Shown one piece after another: positions 52,021 to 61,239 of a stretch of 64,000 nucleotides of DNA; within the stretch, counting starts at the first letter, position 1, and the number at the start of each line of letters is the position of its first letter. The notes below the pieces were generated by a model. It saw only the letters and a program-made list of their open reading frames with translations, did no database searches and had not been told where the DNA came from. A program made the translations under genes and the position numbers. The stretch is from an uncultured Bacteroides sp. GTDB taxonomy: Bacteria; Bacteroidota; Bacteroidia; Bacteroidales; Bacteroidaceae. The stretch covers positions 1,612,001-1,676,000 of the forward strand of contig NZ_OY782855.1 of assembly GCF_963678425.1 (NCBI RefSeq). Reading direction: 5' to 3'.

Positions 52021-52773
52021 TTATATAAAAATCTCTGCAGGATATTCAATATCTACAAGGAACAACGCATGTCCCGGAACAGAAGTACCTGCTTTACATC
52101 TGTCTTTATGTTCTATCACTTTACGAAATTCATCGACATTCATCTTACCACGTCCTACTTCTACCAATGTTCCAACAATGGCACGAACCATATTTCTGAG
52201 AAAACGATCCGCTTTGATGGTAAAAACCCAGGTTGTTTCATTCTCTTGAGTCCATTCCGCCTGCATCATCCGGCAATTATTCGTCTTAGCATCTGTATGC
52301 AGTTTGCTGAAGCTTGTAAAATCGGTATAATCGAACAGCAAACGGGCTGCCTGATTCATTCGTTCATAATCAAGTGTTCCATGCATGCGGCATTTCAGAT
52401 GACGATCAAAAGGATATTTAACTGAGGTAATATAATACTTATAGGTACGTGAGAGTGCATCAAAACGAGCATGCGCCTCCGGTGTAACTTTACAAACCCT
52501 GAACACTGAAATATCAGGAGGAAGGATACGGTTCAGTTTATCGGTAAGCAATATAATATCGGGAAAATCTTTCTCATAATCAAAGTGGGCCACCATCAGT
52601 TTGGCATGAACACCGGCATCGGTCCGTCCGGCACCCACAACTTCAATATCTGCCCGAAGAAATGTAGAAAGTGCTTTCTGCAGACGCTCTTGTACGCTCA
52701 CACCATTAGGCTGTACCTGCCAACCGTGATAATTGGTCCCCTCGTAGGCTAAATAAATAAAGTATCGTTGCAC
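52021..52773 (-). CDS. truA: tRNA pseudouridine(38-40) synthase TruA
   Basis: 250 aa. Catalytic Asp52 lies in GAGRTDAGVHA; other signature blocks are AYEGTNYHGWQVQPN, RILPPDISVFRV and FLRNMVRAIVGTLVEVGRGK. Isomerises U38-40 of many tRNAs. A leftward TATCTTTG box sits at 52794-52801, about 20 bases before the ATG. It opens the truA-EamA-DUF3256 operon. Confidence 0.96.
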   Translation of the reverse strand: MQRYFIYLAYEGTNYHGWQVQPNGVSVQERLQKALSTFLRADIEVVGAGRTDAGVHAKLMVAHFDYEKDFPDIILLTDKLNRILPPDISVFRVCKVTPEAHARFDALSRTYKYYITSVKYPFDRHLKCRMHGTLDYERMNQAARLLFDYTDFTSFSKLHTDAKTNNCRMMQAEWTQENETTWVFTIKADRFLRNMVRAIVGTLVEVGRGKMNVDEFRKVIEHKDRCKAGTSVPGHALFLVDIEYPAEIFI

Positions 52774-52793
52774 GCGTATTTATATTTTTGCTG

Positions 52794-52801
52794 CAAAGAT
52801 A
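52794..52801 (-). promoter_or_regulatory. -7 box of the truA operon
   Basis: Leftward TATCTTTG, 20 bases before the truA ATG. The -33 element is not obvious. Confidence 0.5.
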
Positions 52802-52825
52802 GGTATTTTTTCGTTAAGCCACTTT

Positions 52826-53476
52826 CTATCTGGCAGTAATATGAAAGCAGCCCTGCTTCAATTCATACTTCACATAACATTTATCTGCTTTCCGAAAATC
52901 CCGCAATACCTCGGAAAGAACCAGTTTTAAAGTATCAGAACTAACATCCTGCATCGGACGGTCTTCCTCTACTTTTTCAAAACGCTTCCAGCTAACATCA
53001 AATGTAGTTCCATAAAAATGAGCGGACTTTTCGGAAGCATTTCCGTTATGATGACGCAGCTTACGAACATCATCCAAGGTTCTAAGCACCGATGTTACAA
53101 TGATTTCATTCGGATTAAGCCCCTTTGCTTTCAATGAATCCAGAAAGTTAGAACCAATGTGAGTCAGCAATTCACTTGCTTTTGGAACCAGATAAGGAAG
53201 AGAATGTGTCAGTGAATCCAATATATAATATTCATTATCTTCAAGGTGTACCAATTTACCCTTCATTGCTTCCACAGCTTTCCGCGAAGACACCGGTCTG
53301 ATGCCAATACTTTGGGCTACAGCCAGTTGCAGATCATTTAAATCACCGAAAGAACGTTTATAACTAATTACCCCTCTTATATTTTTGGGATGATTTAGTT
53401 TCAACGTTTTGTCTTTACAGCCTGAAAGACCACAAATTAGCAATAACATACAGATTATGGGAATGAATTTGCGCAT
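52826..53476 (-). CDS. DUF5715 family lipoprotein
   Basis: 216 aa; lipoprotein signal with CGLSGCKDK (Cys ~20). The core LLTHIGSNFLDSLKAKGL, IIVTSVLRTLDDVRKLR, NASEKSAHFYGTTFDVSW and a closing CFHITAR follow the DUF5715 family, distantly related to LAS-type (M15/DacB-like) metallopeptidases: the SxHxxGxxxD and final H-x-x pattern are the metal ligands. A role in peptidoglycan trimming is plausible, not shown. Confidence 0.8.
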   Translation of the reverse strand: MRKFIPIICMLLLICGLSGCKDKTLKLNHPKNIRGVISYKRSFGDLNDLQLAVAQSIGIRPVSSRKAVEAMKGKLVHLEDNEYYILDSLTHSLPYLVPKASELLTHIGSNFLDSLKAKGLNPNEIIVTSVLRTLDDVRKLRHHNGNASEKSAHFYGTTFDVSWKRFEKVEEDRPMQDVSSDTLKLVLSEVLRDFRKADKCYVKYELKQGCFHITAR

Positions 53477-53520
53477 CGATATAAGAATTGTTTAGGGGTT
53501 ATTTTCTATAATTTGATGTG

Positions 53521-53528
53521 CAAATATA
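53521..53528 (-). promoter_or_regulatory. -7 box of the DUF5715 gene
   Basis: Leftward TATATTTG, about 45 bases before the ATG. Confidence 0.45.
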
Positions 53529-53674
53529 TATTAAAATAATCTTATGAAAAATAATTTCGGAATAAACTCTATAAAAAAAGCAAAAGAACGAGGAACGAAA
53601 AAAGAAGATTCTATATAAATAAGAATACTACGCTTAATTTTCATCTAACGCACTTATATTTCGAAGTTTTTATG

Positions 53675-53682
53675 TAAATTTG
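53675..53682 (+). promoter_or_regulatory. -7 box of phoH-purC
   Basis: TAAATTTG, matching TAnnTTTG, about 43 bases before the phoH ATG. Confidence 0.45.
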
Positions 53683-53725
53683 CAATCAAATTAGAAATAA
53701 ACATTTGATCCTTTAAATTGATTCA

Positions 53726-54712
53726 ATGATAGAAAAACTGATTGTTCTCGAAGATATTGATCCGGTTATCTTCTATGGTGTAAACAACACCAACATTCAA
53801 CTAATTAAAGCCTTATATCCCAAACTAAGGATTGTAGCCCGTGGAAATGTGATAAAGGTGATGGGGGATGAAGAAGAAATGTGCGCTTTTGAAGAGAATA
53901 TATTAGCGTTAGAGAAACATTGTGCACAATACAATTCTCTGAAGGAAGAAGTGATTATTGACATTATAAAGGGAAATGCTCCGCAGACTGAAAAAAACGG
54001 AAACGTGATTGTATTCAGTGTAACCGGAAAGCCTATCATTCCACGCAGTGACAATCAGTTGAAGCTGGTGGAAGGATTTGAAAAAAATGATATGTTATTT
54101 GCCATCGGCCCTGCCGGTTCAGGTAAAACATACACTTCCATCGCATTGGCTGTCAGAGCTCTTAAGCAAAAGGAAATCAAGAAGATCATACTTAGCCGTC
54201 CCGCTGTTGAAGCCGGTGAAAAGCTCGGTTTTCTTCCGGGAGACATTAAAGAAAAAATCGATCCATACCTGCAGCCGCTTTACGATGCGCTTCAGGATAT
54301 GATTCCCGCTGCTAAGCTAAAAGAATATATAGACCTTAACGTGATTCAGATTGCACCGCTGGCTTTTATGCGTGGCCGTACACTCAATGACGCTGTGGTT
54401 ATTCTCGACGAAGCACAGAATACTACCACTCAGCAAATCAAGATGTTTCTTACCCGCATGGGCATGAATACAAAAATGATTGTAACAGGAGACCTTACAC
54501 AAATTGACCTTCCTGCTTCCCAGACTTCAGGACTGGTTCAGGCTATTCGCATCCTGAAAGGGGTAAAAGGAATCAGTTTCGTGGAACTTGGGAAAAAAGA
54601 CATCGTTCGCCATAAGTTGGTGGAACGGATTGTCGAAGCTTATGAAAGATTTGATGAGAAGAAAAAGATAGAAAAAGAAAAAACAGAAGAATCCCAAAAA
54701 CAAATACAATAA
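53726..54712 (+). CDS. phoH: PhoH family ATPase
   Basis: 328 aa. An N-terminal KH-like part (~1-110), then the PhoH ATPase domain: Walker A GPAGSGKTYT (~131-140), Walker B VVILDEAQN, and GDLTQIDLP. Related to the ATPase half of NYN/PIN-PhoH toxin systems and linked to RNA metabolism; no PIN domain is fused here. Charged Lys/Glu tail at the C-terminus. Its stop overlaps the purC start by one base (TAATG). Confidence 0.93.
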   Translation: MIEKLIVLEDIDPVIFYGVNNTNIQLIKALYPKLRIVARGNVIKVMGDEEEMCAFEENILALEKHCAQYNSLKEEVIIDIIKGNAPQTEKNGNVIVFSVTGKPIIPRSDNQLKLVEGFEKNDMLFAIGPAGSGKTYTSIALAVRALKQKEIKKIILSRPAVEAGEKLGFLPGDIKEKIDPYLQPLYDALQDMIPAAKLKEYIDLNVIQIAPLAFMRGRTLNDAVVILDEAQNTTTQQIKMFLTRMGMNTKMIVTGDLTQIDLPASQTSGLVQAIRILKGVKGISFVELGKKDIVRHKLVERIVEAYERFDEKKKIEKEKTEESQKQIQ

Positions 54713-55656
54713 TGAGCAAAGCATTAGTAAAAACAGATTTTAATTTTCCGGGACAGAAGAGTGTTTACCACGGAAAAGTACGTGATGTATATAATATCAA
54801 TGACGAATTATTGGTGATGGTTGTAAGTGACCGCATCTCTGCATTCGACGTTATCCTGCCAGAAGGTATTCCTTATAAGGGACAAGTGCTGAATCAGATT
54901 GCTGCAAAATTCCTGGATGCAACTGCTGATATTGTGCCTAACTGGAAAGTTGCAACTCCGGACCCAATGGTTACCGTAGGTATCAAATGTGTGCCTTTCG
55001 AAGTGGAAATGGTTGTACGCGGATATCTTACCGGTCACGCATGGAGAGAATACAAAAAAGGGAAACGCACTCTTTGCGGTGTTGCAATGCCTGAAGGAAT
55101 GAAAGAAAATCAACCGTTCCCCACTCCTATTATTACTCCTACAACCAAGGCTTATGAAGGTCATGATGAAGACATTTCAAAAGAAGAAATCATTGCGCAG
55201 GGCATTGTAAGCAAAGAAGATTACGAGCAACTGGAAAAATATACATTGGCTGTTTACGCCCGCGGATGCGAGATAGCAAAGCAAATGGGACTTATCCTTG
55301 TTGATACAAAATACGAATTCGGAAAGAAGGATGGTAAGATTATCCTGATGGATGAAATTCATACTCCTGACTCTTCCCGCTATTTCTATGCTGACGGCTT
55401 TGAAGAACGTCTGGCTAAGAACGAGCCTCAGAAACAGTTGTCTAAAGAATTTGTTCGTCAATGGTTAATCGAAAACGGTTTCCAGGGTAAAGAAGGACAA
55501 ACGGTTCCTACTATGACAGAAGAATATGTAAACAGTGTAGCCGAACGCTACATCGAACTATACGAAAACATCGTTGGAGAAAAGTTTGTAAAAGCTAGCA
55601 TTGATGATGTAGCAGCCAGAATTGAAAAGAATGTAACTGCTTTTCTTACTAAGTAA
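54712..55656 (+). CDS. purC: SAICAR synthase
   Basis: Phosphoribosylaminoimidazole-succinocarboxamide synthase of purine synthesis, adding aspartate to CAIR. 314 aa, the long form usual in Bacteroidetes. Motifs: YHGKVRDVYNI (ATP site), MVVSDRISAFDVILPEGIP, EMVVRGYLTGHAWREYKKG and ILMDEIHTPDSSRYF. Coupled to phoH through the overlapping stop/start. Confidence 0.96.
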   Translation: MSKALVKTDFNFPGQKSVYHGKVRDVYNINDELLVMVVSDRISAFDVILPEGIPYKGQVLNQIAAKFLDATADIVPNWKVATPDPMVTVGIKCVPFEVEMVVRGYLTGHAWREYKKGKRTLCGVAMPEGMKENQPFPTPIITPTTKAYEGHDEDISKEEIIAQGIVSKEDYEQLEKYTLAVYARGCEIAKQMGLILVDTKYEFGKKDGKIILMDEIHTPDSSRYFYADGFEERLAKNEPQKQLSKEFVRQWLIENGFQGKEGQTVPTMTEEYVNSVAERYIELYENIVGEKFVKASIDDVAARIEKNVTAFLTK

Positions 55657-55664
55657 ATAGCATT

Positions 55665-55703
55665 GAATGAATAATAAGAGAAAGTATCTCTTATTATTCA
55701 TTC
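55665..55703 (+). terminator. Terminator after purC
   Basis: 17-bp perfect stem (arms GAATGAATAATAAGAGA and TCTCTTATTATTCATTC) followed by six T. Confidence 0.9.
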
Positions 55704-55755
55704 CTTTTTTCTTGCACACACATATTTATTTTTAATTTATTCATTTTTCTCGTTC

Positions 55756-56493
55756 ATGAAATATCCTCAGGAAGAAATAAAACCTTATAGCTCCAACGGC
55801 AAAAAAACCGTCCAGGTGGAGAAGATGTTTGACAACATTGCTCATCATTACGACCTACTGAATCACGCTCTTTCATTGGGCATTGACAAGGGATGGAGGC
55901 GTAAAGCAATTGCCTGGCTCAAACCTTTCCGCCCACAAAAGATGATGGATGTGGCTACCGGGACCGGAGACTTTGCCATTCAGGCATACAGGGATCTTTT
56001 GCCTGAAGAACTGATTGGTACGGATATCTCTGAGGGAATGATGAAGATTGGAAAAGAAAAGGTGCAAAAGATTGGTCTGGATCAAAAGATCTCTTTCGCC
56101 AAAGAAGATTGCATGAATCTGACTTTTGCTGATAACACATTTGACGCGATTACTGTAGCTTTTGGCATCCGTAACTTTGAGAATCTGGATAAAGGTCTGT
56201 CAGAAATGCATCGGGTACTCAATAAAGAAGGACATCTGGTGATATTGGAGTTAACCACTCCGGATTCTTTCCCGATGAAGCAACTATTTGCCATTTATTC
56301 AAAGATTGTGATTCCTACGATGGGTAAGCTTCTTTCCAAAGACAACAATGCTTATACCTATCTGCCTCAAACCATCAAAGCTTTCCCCCAAGGTGAAGTA
56401 ATGAAGGGAGTAATTGAAAAGGCCGGATTCAGAGACGTTGCTTTCAAACGTCTTACGTTCGGTATCTGTACACTTTATACAGCTGCAAAATAA
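55756..56493 (+). CDS. menG: Demethylmenaquinone methyltransferase
   Basis: Final step of menaquinone synthesis. 245 aa of the UbiE/MenG family: YDLLNHALSLGIDKGWRRKA, SAM site MDVATGTGDFAI, ELIGTDISEGMM, and AFGIRNFENLDKGLSEM and LELTTPDSFPMKQLF. Since the organism makes menaquinone only, menG rather than ubiE is the better name. First of three closely spaced genes. Confidence 0.95.
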   Translation: MKYPQEEIKPYSSNGKKTVQVEKMFDNIAHHYDLLNHALSLGIDKGWRRKAIAWLKPFRPQKMMDVATGTGDFAIQAYRDLLPEELIGTDISEGMMKIGKEKVQKIGLDQKISFAKEDCMNLTFADNTFDAITVAFGIRNFENLDKGLSEMHRVLNKEGHLVILELTTPDSFPMKQLFAIYSKIVIPTMGKLLSKDNNAYTYLPQTIKAFPQGEVMKGVIEKAGFRDVAFKRLTFGICTLYTAAK

Positions 56494-56514
56494 CAAAAAC
56501 AAAATTTATTACCT

Positions 56515-57258
56515 ATGCAAAAGTATGGTTTAATAGGCTATCCGCTCAGGCACTCTTTCTCGATTGGATACTTTAACGAAAAGTTCAAATCAGAGGGTAT
56601 TGATGCCGAGTATGTAAACTTTGAGATTCCTGATATCAAAGACTTTAAGGCAATAATTAAAAACACGCCTAACCTTTGCGGAATGAATGTTACTATTCCG
56701 TACAAAGAACAGGTGATTCCTTTTCTTGACGAACTAAGCGAGAATGCAGCTGCCATTGGTGCGGTTAATGTGATTAAGATTATCCGTCAAAAAGGAAAAA
56801 TAAAACTGGTTGGCTATAATTCAGACATCATTGGTTTTTCACAATCCATTGAGCCTTTTATATTAAAAGGAAATCACAAGAAAGCGCTTATTCTGGGTAC
56901 CGGAGGTGCTTCTAAGGCTATATTCCACGGATTAAAGAATCTAGGTGTAGAAGGTACTTATGTTTCCCGCACCAAAGAACCAGGTATACTAACTTACGAA
57001 GAGCTGACTCCTGAAATTATGGTTGAGAATACGATCATTGTAAACTGTACCCCCGTAGGTATGTATCCTAATGTAGATTTCTGTCCTAATATTCCTTATG
57101 AATCGCTTACTCCGAAACATTTGTTATATGATTTGATTTATAATCCTGATACGACACTTTTTATGAAAAAAGGAGCAGAACAGGGAGCAAAAACAAAGAA
57201 TGGTTTGGAGATGCTTTTGCTTCAGGCTTTTGCCGGATGGGAAATCTGGAATAAATAA
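56515..57258 (+). CDS. aroE: Shikimate dehydrogenase
   Basis: Reduces 3-dehydroshikimate with NADPH in aromatic amino acid synthesis. 247 aa. Substrate site YPLRHSFSIGYFNEKF and MNVTIPYKEQV (catalytic Lys), AIGAVNVIKI, NADP site LILGTGGASKAIFHGL, and the closing TKNGLEMLLLQAFAGWEIW. Follows menG by 21 bases; both aromatic and menaquinone pathways share chorismate. Confidence 0.95.
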   Translation: MQKYGLIGYPLRHSFSIGYFNEKFKSEGIDAEYVNFEIPDIKDFKAIIKNTPNLCGMNVTIPYKEQVIPFLDELSENAAAIGAVNVIKIIRQKGKIKLVGYNSDIIGFSQSIEPFILKGNHKKALILGTGGASKAIFHGLKNLGVEGTYVSRTKEPGILTYEELTPEIMVENTIIVNCTPVGMYPNVDFCPNIPYESLTPKHLLYDLIYNPDTTLFMKKGAEQGAKTKNGLEMLLLQAFAGWEIWNK

Positions 57259-57264
57259 TTGTAT

Positions 57265-58227
57265 ATGAATAGAAGAAGAGTTACTAAAGTTGTAAGATAT
57301 GTGCTTCTGGCCCTGTTGACTATTCTCCTTGGAGGTATTACGTGGGGAAGCTTTTATATGCTTGATTATTCACTGACTTCTAATCATAACGGAAAAGACG
57401 AAACCGAGTCATACAAGTATATGTATGACAATTATCCTTATCTGCATCAATGGGTGGACAGTCTCAACCAGGCTTCCGCCTTGAAAGATACTTTTATTAT
57501 CGGCAACGAGAATAAAAAGCTTCACGCTTATTATATTGCCGCCAACCACCCTACAAGGAAAACAGCTGTGCTTATTCACGGATATACAGACAATGCCATC
57601 CGTATGCTGATGATTGGTCATCTGTATAATCACGAAATGAATTATAACATTCTTCTTCCTGATTTGCAGGCACATGGACGAAGCGAAGGTGATGTAATTC
57701 AGATGGGATGGAAAGATCGTCTGGATATAATCAAATGGATTAACGTGGCAAAAGCTATTTACGGAGACAGTATCAACATTGTGGTGCACGGCATCTCAAT
57801 GGGAGCCGCTACTACCATGATGGTCAGCGGAGAAACGCTCCCTGCTAACGTGAAATGCTTTGTGGAAGATTGCGGTTACACAAGCGTATGGGATGAGTTT
57901 TCCCAGGAACTAAAGAAGCGCTTTGACCTACCTGCATTCCCATTGTTAAATTCCACTAGTCTGTTGTGCAAAATAAAATACGGCTGGACATTCAAAGAAG
58001 CTTCACCACTGGATCAGGTTAAAAAGTGTCATCTTCCAATGTTCTTTATTCACGGAAATGCCGACACGTATGTTCCCACATGGATGGTTTATCCGCTCTA
58101 TGAAGCAAAGTCTGCTCCAAAGAATTTGTGGATTGTTCCGGGAGCCGAACATGCCAAATCATATAAACAGAATCCAAAGATGTATCTTGCAAAAGTAAAA
58201 GCGTTCACTGACTCTTATATCAACTAG
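57265..58227 (+). CDS. Membrane-anchored alpha/beta hydrolase
   Basis: 320 aa from the ATG at 57265 (MNRRRVTKVVRY). One N-terminal membrane segment (~12-35, LLALLTILLGGITWGSFYM). Catalytic triad: nucleophile Ser in VVHGISMGAATTMM, Asp in FIHGNADTYVP, His in PGAEHAKSY; oxyanion region LIHGYTDNAIRM. Family members (DUF1749/BAAT-like esterases) are serine esterases or peptidases. It follows aroE by 6 bases. Confidence 0.9.
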   Translation: MNRRRVTKVVRYVLLALLTILLGGITWGSFYMLDYSLTSNHNGKDETESYKYMYDNYPYLHQWVDSLNQASALKDTFIIGNENKKLHAYYIAANHPTRKTAVLIHGYTDNAIRMLMIGHLYNHEMNYNILLPDLQAHGRSEGDVIQMGWKDRLDIIKWINVAKAIYGDSINIVVHGISMGAATTMMVSGETLPANVKCFVEDCGYTSVWDEFSQELKKRFDLPAFPLLNSTSLLCKIKYGWTFKEASPLDQVKKCHLPMFFIHGNADTYVPTWMVYPLYEAKSAPKNLWIVPGAEHAKSYKQNPKMYLAKVKAFTDSYIN

Positions 58228-58288
58228 CTTTTTCTTCTTTTATAAAGTTTTTCTAAATAAGCATCAGTTATTTTGCAAAATACTTTTA

Positions 58289-58296
58289 TATCTTTG
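58289..58296 (+). promoter_or_regulatory. Possible -7 box of the TPM-LemA pair
   Basis: TATCTTTG in the gap after the hydrolase gene, 130 bases before the start of the TPM gene. No good -33. Confidence 0.35.
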
Positions 58297-58426
58297 TCAC
58301 TAATTAATTTTCGGCAAACAAACGAAATACACACTAAATTCACACCTGTTAAGAAGGTTATTTTCAAGCAAAGAAGGAGCTATACAGCGCATCAATGCAA
58401 CTGGATCTAAACGCCTGATAAAAAGA

Positions 58427-59386
58427 ATGGATAAAAAACGGAAACAAATGAGAATGAAACGATCAAAAAATATAATATTATTCCTTTTGCTATTCCTTAG
58501 CTTTCAGGTGAATGCTCAGGAAAAAGAATACACACTGGAAAACGTCCCCAATGTACGTCTGCAAAACAAGATGCACTACGTGAGCAATCCCGGAGGAATT
58601 TTGTCGCAGGAAGCTTGTGATTCAATTGACAGTATGCTATGGAAACTAGAGCAGAAAACTTCCATAGAAGTGGCGGTAGTTGCTCTTCCTTCAATCGGTA
58701 ACAATGATTGTTTTCAGTTTACTCACGATCTGCTTAACAAATGGGGAGTGGGAAAGAAAGGAAAGGACAATGGACTAATGATTCTTTTGGTGGAAGATCA
58801 GCGCAAAATTCGATTTGAGACCGGATACGGACTGGAAGGTGATTTGCCGGATGCTATCTGTAAAAGAATACAAACCCGTAAAATGAATCCTTTCTTCCGT
58901 AATGACAACTGGGACGGTGGAATGGTTTCCGGAATTCAATCTGTATGCGCCCGTCTTGACGGTTCCATGACAAATGATGAGGCGGATAAAGATGAAGAAG
59001 GCGGAAACATTATGCTTTTGTTCTTTGCCGCGGCTGGGTTTGTTATGCTGGTTGGCTTTATTGGAGGTATGGCTTCCTGGAGAGCAACCCGTTGCCCTAA
59101 CTGCAAACAGCATAAACTGATGCGGACAGATTCTAAACTTCTTTCATTACGTCAGGGAGTAAAAAGAGAAGAAGTGGTGTACACCTGTCAGAATTGCGGG
59201 CACAAAGTGGTTCGTGAAATAGAATCGTCCGATGATAATTACCGGGGTGGCGGAAGAGGTGGCTTGGGCGGAGGAATATTTATGGGTGGTCTGGGCGGAG
59301 GTCTCGGCTCCGGAGGCGGAGGATTTAGTGGTGGAAGCTTCGGCGGCGGTATGTCCGGCGGTGGAGGTGCTGGTTCAGATTTCTAA
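58427..59386 (+). CDS. TPM-domain protein (YgcG-like)
   Basis: 319 aa. A later ATG (MRMKRSKNIILF or MKRSKN) would give a more normal signal peptide ending VNAQ. TPM domain (~45-185: SNPGGILSQEACDSIDSML, WGVGKKGKDNGLMILLVEDQRKIRFETGYGLEG), a membrane segment (~195-215), a zinc ribbon (CPNCKQHKLMR ... CQNCGHKV) and a long glycine-rich tail (~275-319). Such proteins form a conserved pair with LemA, present here 24 bases downstream. Confidence 0.9.
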   Translation: MDKKRKQMRMKRSKNIILFLLLFLSFQVNAQEKEYTLENVPNVRLQNKMHYVSNPGGILSQEACDSIDSMLWKLEQKTSIEVAVVALPSIGNNDCFQFTHDLLNKWGVGKKGKDNGLMILLVEDQRKIRFETGYGLEGDLPDAICKRIQTRKMNPFFRNDNWDGGMVSGIQSVCARLDGSMTNDEADKDEEGGNIMLLFFAAAGFVMLVGFIGGMASWRATRCPNCKQHKLMRTDSKLLSLRQGVKREEVVYTCQNCGHKVVREIESSDDNYRGGGRGGLGGGIFMGGLGGGLGSGGGGFSGGSFGGGMSGGGGAGSDF

Positions 59387-59410
59387 AAAATAATACAAAA
59401 GAAAATAAAT

Positions 59411-59992
59411 ATGAAAAAATCAGTAATTATTACTCTCGCAGTCATTGTACTGCTTATTTTACTTGGTGCAGGTTCTTATAATTCAATGGTAGACAAACAG
59501 GAAGGTGTAACAAAAGCCTGGTCAAATGTAGAGAACCAATATCAGAGACGTACAGATCTTATTCCAAACTTGGTTAATACTGTGAAAGGCTATGCCACTC
59601 ATGAAAAGAGTACACTGGAAGGTGTAGTTGCCGCTCGCTCTAAAGCAACACAAATTACTATCGATCCTGACAAACTGACTCCAGAAAAATTGCAGGCTTA
59701 TCAAAAAGCACAAGGCGATGTAACTACAGCTCTTGGCAAACTGTTGGCTATCACCGAGAATTATCCAGCTCTGAAGGCTAATGAGAACTTCCTTGAGCTA
59801 CAGTCTCAGTTGGAAGGCACCGAAAACCGTATAGCTGTAGAACGTGGACGTTTCAATGAATTAGCAAAAGAATACAACGCTTACATTCGAAAATTCCCTA
59901 GAAACATGTTTGCAGGAATGTTTGGTTTTGAAAAGAAACCATATTTTGAAGCTGAAGCTGGTGCAGAAAAGGCTCCAAAGGTGGAGTTCTGA
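59411..59992 (+). CDS. LemA family protein
   Basis: 193 aa. N-terminal membrane segment (~5-24, IITLAVIVLLILLGAGSYN) and the LemA core NQYQRRTDLIPNLVNTVKGYATHEKSTLEGVVAARSKA, coiled-coil helices. Role unclear; in other phyla linked to antigen display or envelope stress. Ends RKFPRNMFAGMFGFEKKPYFEAEA, typical of the family. Confidence 0.92.
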   Translation: MKKSVIITLAVIVLLILLGAGSYNSMVDKQEGVTKAWSNVENQYQRRTDLIPNLVNTVKGYATHEKSTLEGVVAARSKATQITIDPDKLTPEKLQAYQKAQGDVTTALGKLLAITENYPALKANENFLELQSQLEGTENRIAVERGRFNELAKEYNAYIRKFPRNMFAGMFGFEKKPYFEAEAGAEKAPKVEF

Positions 59993-60000
59993 TATAAACA

Positions 60001-60032
60001 TTTGCCTACTAGAAAAAAATGCAGTACTTTTG
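60001..60032 (+). promoter_or_regulatory. Promoter of purM-prfA-pyrF
   Basis: TTTG (60001-60004), spacer of exactly 20 bases, TACTTTTG (60025-60032): a perfect match to the Bacteroidales consensus. RNA would start near 60039, about 30 bases before purM. Confidence 0.8.
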
Positions 60033-60069
60033 CATCCTGTATACAAACATCCTTTTATTATAAACAAAA

Positions 60070-61236
60070 ATGAGTAATCAACGATACATGCAGCGTGGTG
60101 TTTCAGCATCAAAAGAAGATGTGCATAACGCTATAAAGAACATCGACAAGGGTATCTTTCCCCAGGCTTTCTGTAAAATCATTCCTGATATTTTAGGTGG
60201 CGATCCTGAATATTGCAACATTATGCATGCTGATGGCGCCGGAACAAAATCCAGTCTGGCTTATCTTTATTGGAAAGAAACTGGTGATATTTCTGTGTGG
60301 AAAGGAATTGCGCAGGACGCGTTGATTATGAACATTGATGATTTACTGTGCGTGGGTGCAGTAGACAATATTTTGGTTTCTTCCACAATAGGTCGCAATA
60401 AGTTACTGATTCCCGGAGAAGTAATCTCGGCTATCATTAACGGAACAGACGAATTACTGGCAGAACTTCGCGAGATGGGTGTTGGTGTTTATGCCACCGG
60501 TGGTGAAACTGCTGATGTGGGCGATTTGGTTCGCACCATTATTGTGGACAGTACTGTGACTTGCCGCATGAAACGCAGCGATGTTATCGATAATGCCAAT
60601 ATCCGTCCGGGAGATGTAATTGTAGGATTGGCTTCTTACGGACAGGCTACATACGAAAAAGAATACAATGGTGGTATGGGTAGTAACGGACTTACTTCTG
60701 CCCGTCACGATGTATTTGCTAAATATCTTGCAGAAAAATATCCGGAAAGCTACGATGCTGCAGTTCCTGCAGATCTTGTTTATTCAGGTGGACTAAGATT
60801 GACAGATCCAATAGAAGGTATCAGCATTGATGCCGGAAAGATGGTGCTCTCTCCTACCCGTACTTATGCTCCGTTCGTAAAAAAGTTGCTTGATGCTCTT
60901 CGTCCGGAAATACACGGAATGGTACATTGTTCCGGTGGCGCGCAAACAAAAGTGCTTCACTTTGTAGATAAGGTAAGAGTTGTTAAGGACAATCTATTCC
61001 CTGTACCTCCGCTGTTCAAGACTATTCAGGAACAATCGGGCACAGACTGGAGCGAGATGTATAAGGTATTCAATATGGGACATCGCCTGGAAGTATATCT
61101 TTCACCAGAACATGCTGAAGAGGTTATTGCTATCTCTAAATCATTTGGTATTGATGCACAAATCGTTGGTCGCATTGAAGAATCAGATAAGAAAGAATTG
61201 ATCATCAAGAGTGAATTCGGAGAGTTCAGATATTAA
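60070..61236 (+). CDS. purM: AIR synthase (phosphoribosylformylglycinamidine cyclo-ligase)
   Basis: 388 aa. ATP-dependent ring closure to AIR in purine synthesis. ADGAGTKSSLAYLYWKETGD and DALIMNIDDLLCVGAVDNIL (Mg/ATP), GGETADVGDLVR, and the C-terminal AIRS domain with HCSGGAQTKVLHFVDK. Somewhat longer than E. coli PurM (345 aa), as in other Bacteroidetes. Start of the purM-prfA-pyrF-HD operon. Confidence 0.95.
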   Translation: MSNQRYMQRGVSASKEDVHNAIKNIDKGIFPQAFCKIIPDILGGDPEYCNIMHADGAGTKSSLAYLYWKETGDISVWKGIAQDALIMNIDDLLCVGAVDNILVSSTIGRNKLLIPGEVISAIINGTDELLAELREMGVGVYATGGETADVGDLVRTIIVDSTVTCRMKRSDVIDNANIRPGDVIVGLASYGQATYEKEYNGGMGSNGLTSARHDVFAKYLAEKYPESYDAAVPADLVYSGGLRLTDPIEGISIDAGKMVLSPTRTYAPFVKKLLDALRPEIHGMVHCSGGAQTKVLHFVDKVRVVKDNLFPVPPLFKTIQEQSGTDWSEMYKVFNMGHRLEVYLSPEHAEEVIAISKSFGIDAQIVGRIEESDKKELIIKSEFGEFRY

Positions 61237-61239
61237 AAT